From: an uncultured Odoribacter sp.
GTDB taxonomy: Bacteria > Bacteroidota > Bacteroidia > Bacteroidales > Marinifilaceae
Length of the DNA: 23,944 nt
Reading direction: 5' to 3'
Assembly (NCBI GenBank): GCA_947176455.1
Contig: CAMWQQ010000003.1
Span: forward strand, 1 to 23,944
In this document: one piece after another, positions 1 through 6,948 of the stretch
Numbering within the stretch: the stretch's first letter is position 1
Layout of the letters: each line of letters opens with the position of its first letter
Position numbers and translations under genes: made by a program
Notes under the pieces: model-generated
Seen by the model: the letters and a program-made list of their open reading frames with translations, nothing else
What the model was told of the DNA's origin: nothing
The model's database searches: none

Positions 1-1752
1 GTGGATTTGTGCGTGACAATCGGTCCGGCAATCATGATGAAGTTCTGTTCGTTGCTGACGCAGAAGCATGGAATCCCCACGATTGCCAGTCTGAATGCCC
101 TTATGGTGGACGGTACCGGCATGTGCGGAGCTTGCCGGGTGACGGTCGGAGGAAAGACCAAGTTTACTTGTGTGGACGGTCCGGAGTTCGATGCCCATGC
201 GATTGATTTCGATGAAATGTTGTTCCGTCTGGGCGGTTTTAAAAACGTTGAGACCGAGAAAATGGAGGCGTTCTTGCATCAGGGAGAATGTGCGGTGAGC
301 GACCGGGATGCGGATTGGCGGAAAGCTTTGCGGGATACCGTGAAAGCCAAGGAGCGGACGATGATTGAGCGGGTGAAGATGCCGGAGCGTACGCCGGAGG
401 AACGGATTGCCAGTCAGCGGCTGGAGGTGAATACCGGATTGACCAAGGATATGGCGATGCGCGAGGCGATGCGCTGTCAGGATTGCGTGAATCCGACTTG
501 TATGGAGGGATGTCCGGTGGGTATTGATATACCTGGATTTATTAAAAATATCGAGCGGGGAGAGTTTCTGGAAGCCGCTTCCGTTCTGAAAAGGACCAGC
601 GCGTTGCCTGCGGTGTGCGGTCGGGTGTGTCCCCAGGAAAAGCAGTGCGAATCGAAGTGTTTCTATTTGCAGAAGATGAAAAAAGCCCCGGTAGCCATCG
701 GTTATCTGGAACGTTTTGCCGCCGATTTCGAGCGGGAGTCCGGACAGATTGCGATACCGGAGGTGGCCGCTCCGAATGGCATCAAAATCGCTGTCATCGG
801 TTCGGGACCTTCCGGACTGTCGTTTGCCGGAGATATGATCAAACGGGGATATGACGTGACTGTGTTCGAGGCTTTGCACGAAATCGGCGGCGTGTTGAAA
901 TACGGTATTCCGGAGTTCCGTTTGCCTAATCGTATCGTGGATGTGGAAATCGACAACCTGCGGAAAATGGGCGTGAAATTTGTCACTAATTTTATCGTGG
1001 GGATGACGGAGGGTGTCGAGGAGTTGAAGAAAGAGGGATTCCAGGGCTTTTATGTGGCTTCGGGGGCAGGACTGCCCAATTTCATGAATATTCCGGGCGA
1101 GAATGCGAATGGAGTGCTTTCTTCCAATGAATACCTGACCCGAGTGAATTTAATGGGGGCTGATAATGAATTTGCCGATACGCCGGTATATCGCGGAAAA
1201 AACGTGGTCGTTGTCGGTGGGGGTAATACCGCTATGGATTCCGTGCGTACCGCCAAGCGTCTGGGGGCTGAACGTGCCATGATTGTTTATCGTCGCAGTG
1301 AGGAGGAGATGCCTGCCCGGTTGGAAGAGGTGAAACATGCCAAGGAGGAGGGATGTGAGTTTATCACGTTGACCAATCCTGTCGAGTATGTTGCGGATGA
1401 GAAAGGGCACGTGAAACAGGTACGTGTCCAGAAGATGAGCCTGGGAGAACCGGATGCCAGCGGACGTCGCCGTCCCGTGCCGGTGGAAGGCAGCGAGTAT
1501 CTGATTGATGCGGATGTCGTGGTGGTGGCTGTCGGTGTTTCTCCGAACCCGATTGTGCCTCGTTCCGTGGACGGACTGGAGGTTTCCAAGAAAGGCACCA
1601 TTGTGGTGGACGAAACGACGATGCAATCGAATCTGGTGGAATTTTATGCCGGAGGCGATATTGTCCGCGGGGGAGCTACCGTGATTCTGGCTATGGGAGA
1701 CGGAAGACGGGCTGCCGCCAATATGGACGCCCGTTTTAAGGCAGGAAAGTAA
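1..1752 (+). CDS. NfnA/PyrK-like + NfnB/GltD-like fusion flavoprotein (5'-truncated)
   Basis: Partial gene; its start lies left of the window and the first codon is internal. Residues about 35-60 carry the D-x4-C-GA-C...C pattern that binds a [2Fe-2S] cluster in PyrK/NfnA-type electron-transfer subunits. A GltD/NfnB-type half follows: cysteine clusters CQDC..CMEGC (from residue 159) and CGRVCPQEKQCESKC (about 207-221) for two [4Fe-4S] clusters, an FAD Rossmann motif GSGPSG (267-272) and an NADP-binding GGGNTAMDS (about 406-414). Databases often call such fusions 'dihydroorotate dehydrogenase B NAD-binding subunit / NADPH-dependent glutamate synthase'. The cofactor set equally fits an NfnAB-type transhydrogenase (electron bifurcation among NADH, NADPH and ferredoxin) or sulfide dehydrogenase SudAB. 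No glutamate synthase large subunit is visible here, so I favour a soluble cytoplasmic NADPH/ferredoxin oxidoreductase. Family is certain; physiological reaction is inferred. Confidence 0.9.
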   Translation: MDLCVTIGPAIMMKFCSLLTQKHGIPTIASLNALMVDGTGMCGACRVTVGGKTKFTCVDGPEFDAHAIDFDEMLFRLGGFKNVETEKMEAFLHQGECAVSDRDADWRKALRDTVKAKERTMIERVKMPERTPEERIASQRLEVNTGLTKDMAMREAMRCQDCVNPTCMEGCPVGIDIPGFIKNIERGEFLEAASVLKRTSALPAVCGRVCPQEKQCESKCFYLQKMKKAPVAIGYLERFAADFERESGQIAIPEVAAPNGIKIAVIGSGPSGLSFAGDMIKRGYDVTVFEALHEIGGVLKYGIPEFRLPNRIVDVEIDNLRKMGVKFVTNFIVGMTEGVEELKKEGFQGFYVASGAGLPNFMNIPGENANGVLSSNEYLTRVNLMGADNEFADTPVYRGKNVVVVGGGNTAMDSVRTAKRLGAERAMIVYRRSEEEMPARLEEVKHAKEEGCEFITLTNPVEYVADEKGHVKQVRVQKMSLGEPDASGRRRPVPVEGSEYLIDADVVVVAVGVSPNPIVPRSVDGLEVSKKGTIVVDETTMQSNLVEFYAGGDIVRGGATVILAMGDGRRAAANMDARFKAGK

Positions 1753-1772
1753 AGACTATCGCAATAAGAAGG

Positions 1773-1809
1773 AAGAGGCTGGCTCGAAGTGACTTTGGGT
1801 CAGCCTTTT
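1773..1809 (+). terminator. Long intrinsic-terminator-like hairpin
   Basis: Arms 1773-1789 and 1793-1809 pair over 17 positions (several G-U pairs) with a 3-nt loop at 1790-1792. The right arm ends in TTTT. It begins 21 nt after the stop of the fusion flavoprotein and sits just before the promoter of the next gene, so it most likely ends the upstream operon. The T-tract is short, as is common in Bacteroidota. Confidence 0.75.
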
Positions 1810-1822
1810 CGTGTATTTAGGG

Positions 1823-1854
1823 CTTGTCTGTTTCCCGAAAATGTTTTATCTTTG
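1823..1854 (+). promoter_or_regulatory. Bacteroides-type promoter for the Rpn-family gene
   Basis: -7 box TATCTTTG at 1847-1854 matches TAnnTTTG exactly, with CTTG at 1823-1826 as the -33 element and a 20-bp spacer. The start codon is 25 nt downstream of the box. Confidence 0.65.
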
Positions 1855-1878
1855 TATAAACTCTAATACTCAATCCCT

Positions 1879-2760
1879 ATGGCAGTTAGTAATTTTATCC
1901 GTTTTGACTGGGCGATGAAACGCTTGTTGCGCAATAAGGCCAATTATGTGGTGCTTGAAGGTTTTCTGACCACTCTGTTGGGCGAGAAGATTACGATTTG
2001 TCATCTTTTGGAAAGCGAAAGCAATCGGGAAGATAAGGACGACAAGTATAACCAAGTGGATATTCTGGCGGAAAATTCCAAGAAGGAATTGATTTTGATA
2101 GAGGTGCAGAATAACACGGAGTATGCTTATTTTCAACGTATGATGTTTGCTACGTCCAAACTGCTGACGGAGTATATGTATCGGGGCGACGGTTATACCC
2201 GGGTGCGTAAGATATATTCTGTCAATATCGTTTATTTTGCCTTAGGCTCCGGAGAAGATGTCGTTTATCACGGAACGACCGAATTCCGGGGATTGACGAA
2301 AGGGGATGTCTTGCAATTGACGCCTTTTCAGAAAAGGCAGTTTCAGGTTGATGCGGTGGCAAAATTGTTTCCGGAATATTATATCCTTCGGGTAGAGAAT
2401 TTCAATAAAGTCGCCAAAAGTCCGCTGGAAGAATGGATTTCTTATTTGAAAACCGGTGAGATACCCTATACGGCAAAGGCTCCGGGACTTCCGGAGGCAC
2501 GGGCTCGGTTGCTGTTGGACCAAATGAGCAAGGGGGAGTTGGCGGCTTATTATAAGCATATAGACAAGCTGGTGATTTTGCGGGATAATATCTTTACTGA
2601 GCGAGAAGAAGGGCGTGAAGAGGGAAGAGAAGAGGGACGAGAGGAAGGCAAGCGTCAGGCTCTCTGTCAAGTGGTTGCCAGATTGAAATCCCAGAATATG
2701 CCTTTGAAACAAATTGCCGAATTGACCGGTTTATCTTTGGAAGAGATTGGCAAGCTTTAA
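1879..2760 (+). CDS. Rpn family recombination-promoting nuclease / PD-(D/E)XK nuclease family transposase
   Basis: This 293-aa protein has the layout of the Rpn/YhgA-like PDDEXK_2 family: a start near the phrase FDWAMKRLLRNK, a nuclease core with D61 and the E75-V-Q77 triplet (the Q replaces the usual K of PD-(D/E)XK, as is common in this family), and a helical C-terminus. Residues 242-257 are four perfect REEG repeats from 12-nt units, followed by a helix ending LTGLSLEEIGKL. Characterised Rpn proteins of Escherichia coli are DNA endonucleases that raise RecA-independent recombination; despite the 'transposase' label, transposition is not generally shown. It has its own promoter and no inverted-repeat ends were found. 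The stop is only 7 nt from the convergent mnmD stop. Function here is inferred from family. Confidence 0.88.
   Translation: MAVSNFIRFDWAMKRLLRNKANYVVLEGFLTTLLGEKITICHLLESESNREDKDDKYNQVDILAENSKKELILIEVQNNTEYAYFQRMMFATSKLLTEYMYRGDGYTRVRKIYSVNIVYFALGSGEDVVYHGTTEFRGLTKGDVLQLTPFQKRQFQVDAVAKLFPEYYILRVENFNKVAKSPLEEWISYLKTGEIPYTAKAPGLPEARARLLLDQMSKGELAAYYKHIDKLVILRDNIFTEREEGREEGREEGREEGKRQALCQVVARLKSQNMPLKQIAELTGLSLEEIGKL
2602..2649 (+). repeat. Four 12-nt tandem units encoding (REEG)4
   Basis: Four in-frame 12-bp units encode Arg-Glu-Glu-Gly repeated four times in the Rpn-family gene. Synonymous differences between units (CGA/CGT/AGA, GAA/GAG, GGG/GGA/GGC) show the peptide is maintained while the DNA drifts. 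Confidence 0.9.
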
Positions 2761-2767
2761 GCAAAGG

Positions 2768-3487
2768 TTATTTCTCTGTTTTATTTTCGTTTGTGGTATC
2801 ATTTAAAATCTTTGTCGCTCGCAACATTTCTCGTTTTCCGGGAGGACCGGGAAGTCGTTTCAGGGTAAAACCGGATGCCCGCAAGGCTTGCTTGACGATG
2901 CCTTTCACGCAGTAGGTGACCAAAATACCGTCCGGACGCAACGCTTGATGCAGACGGGCGAAAACTTCGGGCGTCCATAAATGTGGCTGGACTTCCGGAC
3001 TGAAAGCATCGAAATAGACGATGTCAAACTGTTGAGAGAAGGCGATGTCTCGAATGTCTGTCCGGTGTTTGCATAAGCTGAAACAGGGAGTAATCGCCTG
3101 TTTGCTTTCCCAGGGGCACTGGTGTAATTGTTCAAACAGGTGCTTGTCTTTGAAATCGATGTGTTCCGGATAATTCAGGTATTTGATTTCGTCTGGGGAC
3201 AACGGGTATTTTTCAATGGTATGGTAATGTACCGGAATCTGTCGTTCGGAAGCCTGTACCAAAGTAAGGTAGGCATTCAGTCCGGTTCCGAATCCCGCTT
3301 CCAGGATGTGCAGGGGAGCGGGTGCGGTGATGTTGTCCGGACGGTTTTCCAGAAAGTATTCCATTCCTGCCTGAATGAAAATATGCCGAGATTCCTGAAT
3401 GGCTCCGTGTATGGAGTGGTAATGCTCGTTTAATCCGGGAACGTATAATGTGACACTATTGTCTTCTGTCGTGACGAGCCGGTGCAT
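2768..3487 (-). CDS. mnmD: tRNA 5-methylaminomethyl-2-thiouridine methyltransferase (MnmD-type)
   Basis: A 239-aa SAM-dependent methyltransferase equal to the N-terminal (MnmC2) half of E. coli MnmC, here without the FAD oxidase half. It would methylate nm5s2U at wobble position 34 of tRNAs for Lys, Glu and Gln. The SAM-binding loop is EAGFGTG (residues 63-69) and the family motif D-A-F-S-P starts at D160 (YFDAFSPEVQPHLW). The start ATG at 3487 gives a conserved-looking N-terminus (MHRLVTTEDNSVTLY). The reading frame is open further upstream, but that part only overlaps the preceding gene. The upstream aldolase stop and this start are separated by one base (TGA-T-ATG on the minus strand), which implies translational coupling. 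Confidence 0.9.
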   Translation of the reverse strand: MHRLVTTEDNSVTLYVPGLNEHYHSIHGAIQESRHIFIQAGMEYFLENRPDNITAPAPLHILEAGFGTGLNAYLTLVQASERQIPVHYHTIEKYPLSPDEIKYLNYPEHIDFKDKHLFEQLHQCPWESKQAITPCFSLCKHRTDIRDIAFSQQFDIVYFDAFSPEVQPHLWTPEVFARLHQALRPDGILVTYCVKGIVKQALRASGFTLKRLPGPPGKREMLRATKILNDTTNENKTEK

Positions 3488-3488
3488 A

Positions 3489-4514
3489 TCAGCAGAGTTC
3501 TTTCCGGAGGAGATTGACAAATTCGATGATGTCGCTTTCTGTCGTATCGAAGGAGCATACCCAGCGGACTTCGGAGGCATTCTCGTCCCAGACGTAGAAA
3601 AAACACTCTTTTTGAAGCTGTTCGATTTTTTCCCGGGGAACGATGGCAAAGATTTCATTGCCTTGAACAGCCTGGGTGATTCGGATGCCCGGAATCTTTG
3701 CGGCTTCGGATGCCAGCAGTTGAGCCATGCGGTTGGCGTGTCCTGCCGTTTTCAGCCACAGGTCGTTTTTCAGGATAGCTGAAAACTGTGCGGCGATGAA
3801 ACGGGTTTTGGAGTGCAATTGCATCAGTTGTTTGCGGATAAAAGGGACCTCCTCTTTTACGCTTGTGTTGAAGAAAATCACGGCTTCCCCGAACAGCATG
3901 CCGTTTTTGGTGCCTCCGAAACTCAGTACATCGATGCCGACCTCGGAGGTGAGGCTTTGGGGAGTACATCCCAAATAAGCTATTGCATTGGCGAGTCTTG
4001 CTCCGTCCATGTGCACGTACATATCGTGGGCATGGGCAAAGTCGCAGATGGCTTTTAATTCTTCCGGAGTATATGCGGTACCGAGTTCCGTGCACTGTGT
4101 CAGGGAAATCATTTTGGGCTGAACATGGTGCTGATTCCCGAAATCGTGCATGTGATTCTGGATGAGTCCGATGTTTAATTTGCCGTCGAAAGTCGGAACC
4201 GTCAGCAGTTTACAACCGCTTTGCCTTTCAATCGCCCCGCATTCGTCCACATTGATGTGGGCGGTTTCGGCGCAGATGATAGCTTGATACGGGCGGATGA
4301 AAGAAGACAGGCTCAGGATGTTGGCTCCCGTGCCGTTGTAAACGAAAAATACCTCGATGTCCTGCCCGAAAATGGCTTTGAAATCAGCAATCGCCTTTTC
4401 CGAATAGATGTCTTCGCCATAGGAATGCTGGTGTCCGTAGCTTGCTTCTTCAATTGCCTTGAATACTTCCGGGGACACTCCGGAGAAATTATCGCTTCCG
4501 AAACCTCGTATCAT
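3489..4514 (-). CDS. ltaE: Low-specificity L-threonine aldolase (PLP, beta-eliminating lyase family)
   Basis: A 341-aa fold-type I PLP enzyme that cleaves L-threonine/allo-threonine to glycine and acetaldehyde. Visible features: the N-terminal SDNFSG..H..SYGED stretch of threonine aldolases, D170 in HMDGARLANA (contacts the PLP ring nitrogen), and the Schiff-base lysine K203 in SFGGTKNGM. Length is normal. It is the first gene of a two-gene minus-strand operon with mnmD and has a TACCTTTG promoter box upstream. The pairing with a tRNA-modifying enzyme has no obvious metabolic logic, though glycine feeds one-carbon and SAM metabolism. Confidence 0.9.
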   Translation of the reverse strand: MIRGFGSDNFSGVSPEVFKAIEEASYGHQHSYGEDIYSEKAIADFKAIFGQDIEVFFVYNGTGANILSLSSFIRPYQAIICAETAHINVDECGAIERQSGCKLLTVPTFDGKLNIGLIQNHMHDFGNQHHVQPKMISLTQCTELGTAYTPEELKAICDFAHAHDMYVHMDGARLANAIAYLGCTPQSLTSEVGIDVLSFGGTKNGMLFGEAVIFFNTSVKEEVPFIRKQLMQLHSKTRFIAAQFSAILKNDLWLKTAGHANRMAQLLASEAAKIPGIRITQAVQGNEIFAIVPREKIEQLQKECFFYVWDENASEVRWVCSFDTTESDIIEFVNLLRKELC

Positions 4515-4540
4515 GAACTGTGTTTAAAATAAATCCGTTT

Positions 4541-4548
4541 CAAAGGTA
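4541..4548 (-). promoter_or_regulatory. -7 box (TACCTTTG) of the ltaE-mnmD operon
   Basis: On the minus strand the octamer TACCTTTG matches TAnnTTTG, 26 nt upstream of the ltaE start. A clear -33 TTTG is not seen at the expected distance, which would fall near the stop of the upstream transporter gene. Confidence 0.5.
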
Positions 4549-4577
4549 GTGAAATAATACCAGAAATTAAATACAGG

Positions 4578-5102
4578 TTAATACATAAGCAATCCAGCCA
4601 ACCCAGCCAGGCAAATCATCAAAATCGGATGTATCTTGTATTTCCAGGTGAGCACGAAAGCCACGGTAAAAATCAGGAGGCTTTTCCAGTCAATGAAATT
4701 TTCCCGGTTCATCAACATCAGGGAGGCGGCTCCGATAAGTCCGACGGTCATGGGGCGCAGACCGGTGAAAGCGGCTTCCACGTACTTGTTGTTTTTGAAT
4801 TTGTCGAAAAAGTAGGAAATCAGCAATACCAGCAGGAAAGGGGGAAAGCAGACGGCGAAGGTGGCGATGACGGAACCCCAGATGCTTCCGGTCGCCGTAT
4901 ATCCGATGTAAGTGGCGCTGTTGATGCCGATAGGACCGGGGGTCATTTGCGAGATGGCAACGATGTCCGTAAATTCCTGTAAGGTCAGCCAATGGTATTT
5001 TTCCACGACTTCATATTGAATCAAGGAAAGCATGGCATATCCTCCGCCGAATCCGAATATGCCGATTTTCAGGTAAACCCAAAGCAATTGCCAGTAAATC
5101 AT
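4578..5102 (-). CDS. CHR-family (chromate) transporter, half-size subunit B
   Basis: A 174-aa hydrophobic membrane protein with one CHR domain: GFGGGYAML near residues 17-25, then TPGPIGINSATYIGY and a run of transmembrane helices (FPPFLLVLLISYFF; the GLIGAASLMLM region; a C-terminal helix). Short-chain CHR proteins work as pairs of homologous halves inserted with opposite topology. This one starts 7 nt after the stop of its partner, supporting co-translation and a heteromeric transporter. Family members export chromate or exchange other oxyanions; the substrate here is unknown. It is the second gene of its operon. Confidence 0.88.
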   Translation of the reverse strand: MIYWQLLWVYLKIGIFGFGGGYAMLSLIQYEVVEKYHWLTLQEFTDIVAISQMTPGPIGINSATYIGYTATGSIWGSVIATFAVCFPPFLLVLLISYFFDKFKNNKYVEAAFTGLRPMTVGLIGAASLMLMNRENFIDWKSLLIFTVAFVLTWKYKIHPILMICLAGLAGLLMY

Positions 5103-5109
5103 AGTGCTT

Positions 5110-5658
5110 TTATAAATGGTTTTGCTTTATTTTCTTTTTTATCCAGAAGGAGTAAATCAATCCTCCCGCGATGCCTGCCAGTACGATGTAGGCTGGAGAA
5201 ACCCCGCCTTTCCAGATGAGTACGGCACCGATTGCCGGGCAAATCAGTTGTAGCCAGTTCAGGTGCATGGAGCGGGCGGCATTGATGCAAGGCACGAGAA
5301 TCAGGGCTACGACGGCAGGACGGATGCCGTTGAATATCCTGATGACCCAAATGTTGTCCTGGAAATGGTTGAAGAACAAGGCTATGGCAAGAATGATGAC
5401 GAAAGAGGGGAGAATGGTGCCCAGGGCGCAGACGATGCTGCCCGAAAGTTTCTTGAGCTTATAGCCTACGAAAATGGAGATGTTGACGGCGAAAATTCCC
5501 GGTATGGACTGGGTGACGGCGAACAAATCCATAAAATCTTGCTTGCCGAGCCAGCCTTTGCTGATGACTTCGCGTTCAATCAAGGGAATCATGGCATATC
5601 CTCCGCCGATAGTGAACATCCCGATTTTGACAAAAGTAAGAAAAAGCGTCCAGTACAT
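5110..5658 (-). CDS. CHR-family (chromate) transporter, half-size subunit A
   Basis: A 182-aa CHR-domain membrane protein with TIGGGYAMIPLIE (from about residue 16) and SIPGIFAVNISIFVGY motifs and five to six hydrophobic segments, ending in a lysine-rich tail (WIKKKIKQNHL). I start it at the ATG at 5658. An in-frame TTG at 5670 lies only 10 nt from the TACCTTTG promoter box, so its transcript would have almost no leader. Together with the adjacent gene it forms a two-component short-chain CHR transporter. Nothing in the sequence links it specifically to chromate; sulfate-like oxyanions are alternatives. Confidence 0.87.
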   Translation of the reverse strand: MYWTLFLTFVKIGMFTIGGGYAMIPLIEREVISKGWLGKQDFMDLFAVTQSIPGIFAVNISIFVGYKLKKLSGSIVCALGTILPSFVIILAIALFFNHFQDNIWVIRIFNGIRPAVVALILVPCINAARSMHLNWLQLICPAIGAVLIWKGGVSPAYIVLAGIAGGLIYSFWIKKKIKQNHL

Positions 5659-5679
5659 GTTGTTTACCAATTTGTCTCA

Positions 5680-5687
5680 CAAAGGTA
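5680..5687 (-). promoter_or_regulatory. -7 box (TACCTTTG) of the CHR transporter operon
   Basis: TACCTTTG on the minus strand, 21 nt upstream of the ATG at 5658, matches TAnnTTTG and is identical to the octamer in front of ltaE. No convincing -33 element is visible. Confidence 0.5.
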
Positions 5688-5778
5688 CGTTTCCTTTTTC
5701 AAATGCGGGAGTGATTTTTATTTTTTGTCAGGCTTTATGGAAAAGATGTTGCAAGGGAGGGCGGAGAAAAGTTGTTAT

Positions 5779-5830
5779 GATTTACGATGATTCCGATAGG
5801 CTTTGGGTAGCCGTGGAATCATCGTAAATT
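5779..5830 (-). terminator. Perfect-arm hairpin downstream of the protease gene
   Basis: Arms 5780-5794 and 5815-5829 pair perfectly over 15 bp. An inner GGCT/AGCC stem (5799-5802 with 5809-5812) extends the structure around a 6-nt loop. It lies 11 nt beyond the stop of the minus-strand protease gene and before the CHR operon promoter, so it most likely ends the protease transcript. The following bases on the minus strand are only weakly T-rich, so it may instead be an RNA-stabilising hairpin. Confidence 0.65.
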
Positions 5831-5840
5831 TCAGTGTGAT

Positions 5841-6923
5841 TTAGATAGCATCTTTCTTGGCGTATTCGGAAAACTCGCAACCGAATTGCTCTGCCAGGTA
5901 GTTGTCCATTTCATCGGCTTTGAAGGCCATATTGGTGATATTTTTCCGAATATCTTCTGCAAATTCAGAAAAAATATCTGAAATATGAACCCGGTAAGAA
6001 AGATAAATCTGGTTGCCGTCCAGTCCCAACTGATAAGGTTTGATGTTTTCCGCACTCAGCAGATAGGTCAATACCGGTTCGAGGTCTTTTTTGGGCAATA
6101 CGTTCAGGGGAGAGGTGCAAAACAGGTATGAGCGCTGGTAGACGAACATACGTATCTCGGAACTTCCCTTGTGGAAAACCCAGCTTTCATATCCGATTCG
6201 TGCCAGAATGGGATTAATGCCCATGTTTTCAATGGCTTTTTCGCAGAAAGTCGCCAATTCGGTCAATCCTCTTTGCTGAAAGATGTTTTCCGGTAATTTT
6301 TCACCGCAAGAAGGGCAGTATTCTTCTTCGTCGGATATGAATTCCTCACAACTGTTGCATTGGACATGGAAGGCATTCCGTTCCAGTGTTCCGGTTTGTT
6401 CCAGCAAGGTATTCAAGGAGGCGACGGGGATGCCGAATCCCATATTGTCGGCGTTATTCAGTTTGCTGGTCGTAATGGCGACAACCTCTCCTTTCTGGTT
6501 GAACATGGGTCCCCCGCTGTTTCCCGGGTTCACGGCGGCATCCGTCTGGATGTAATAGTTGTCGTCAATCAGTTGCCGGGGAGAAGATACGGTACCTTCG
6601 GTTGCCGTAAAGGGCATACCGAAAGGATAACCGGCAACGTTGATTTTTTGTCCCAGACTTACCTCTTCTGTGGCCAAGGCGATTTCCGGAAGTGCGGAAA
6701 AATCTCCTTCTGCCGTCAGCAAGGCAATGTCGAGAAAAGGATTGACGAGGATGACCTGTGCCAAATAACGGTTTTTGGCATTATCTTCGAGGGCGAGTTG
6801 CCGAAAGCCTTCCACGACATGGTAATTGGTTACGAACAGGTCATATTTTTTCAAGTAGAAACAACTGCCTGAGCCGCCGGCGTGGTTGACTTTGTATACG
6901 GTTTGAAATATATTCTGGTCCAT
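5841..6923 (-). CDS. Cytoplasmic trypsin-like serine protease with zinc ribbon and YbjN-like C-terminal domain
   Basis: 360 aa from the ATG at 6923, 25 nt after the upstream stop; the frame is open back to 7004 but that part overlaps the neighbour. Residues about 1-180 form an S1C/DegP-type protease with the full triad H35 (VTNYHVVEG), D65 (PFLDIALL) and S136 (NPGNSGGPM). A four-cysteine zinc ribbon follows (C189-x2-C192...C203-x2-C206). Residues about 216-355 resemble the YbjN/type III chaperone-like fold (LTYLLSAEN..LGLDGNQIYLSYRV..ADEMDNYLAEQFG). There is no signal peptide, transmembrane helix or PDZ domain, so unlike DegP/DegS it is probably cytoplasmic. It follows a protein with a similar YbjN-like N-terminus, so the two may bind through these domains. 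The protease call is firm; the C-terminal assignment is by eye and tentative; substrate and role are unknown. Confidence 0.8.
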   Translation of the reverse strand: MDQNIFQTVYKVNHAGGSGSCFYLKKYDLFVTNYHVVEGFRQLALEDNAKNRYLAQVILVNPFLDIALLTAEGDFSALPEIALATEEVSLGQKINVAGYPFGMPFTATEGTVSSPRQLIDDNYYIQTDAAVNPGNSGGPMFNQKGEVVAITTSKLNNADNMGFGIPVASLNTLLEQTGTLERNAFHVQCNSCEEFISDEEEYCPSCGEKLPENIFQQRGLTELATFCEKAIENMGINPILARIGYESWVFHKGSSEIRMFVYQRSYLFCTSPLNVLPKKDLEPVLTYLLSAENIKPYQLGLDGNQIYLSYRVHISDIFSEFAEDIRKNITNMAFKADEMDNYLAEQFGCEFSEYAKKDAI

Positions 6924-6948
6924 GGTAAAATTTTTGATGGGTAAGTTT

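Noticed and set aside
1773..2760. Insertion sequence around the Rpn/'transposase' gene
   Set aside because: No terminal inverted repeats or target-site duplication were seen, and the gene has its own promoter in a normal intergenic space. The hairpin at 1773-1809 is better explained as the upstream terminator.
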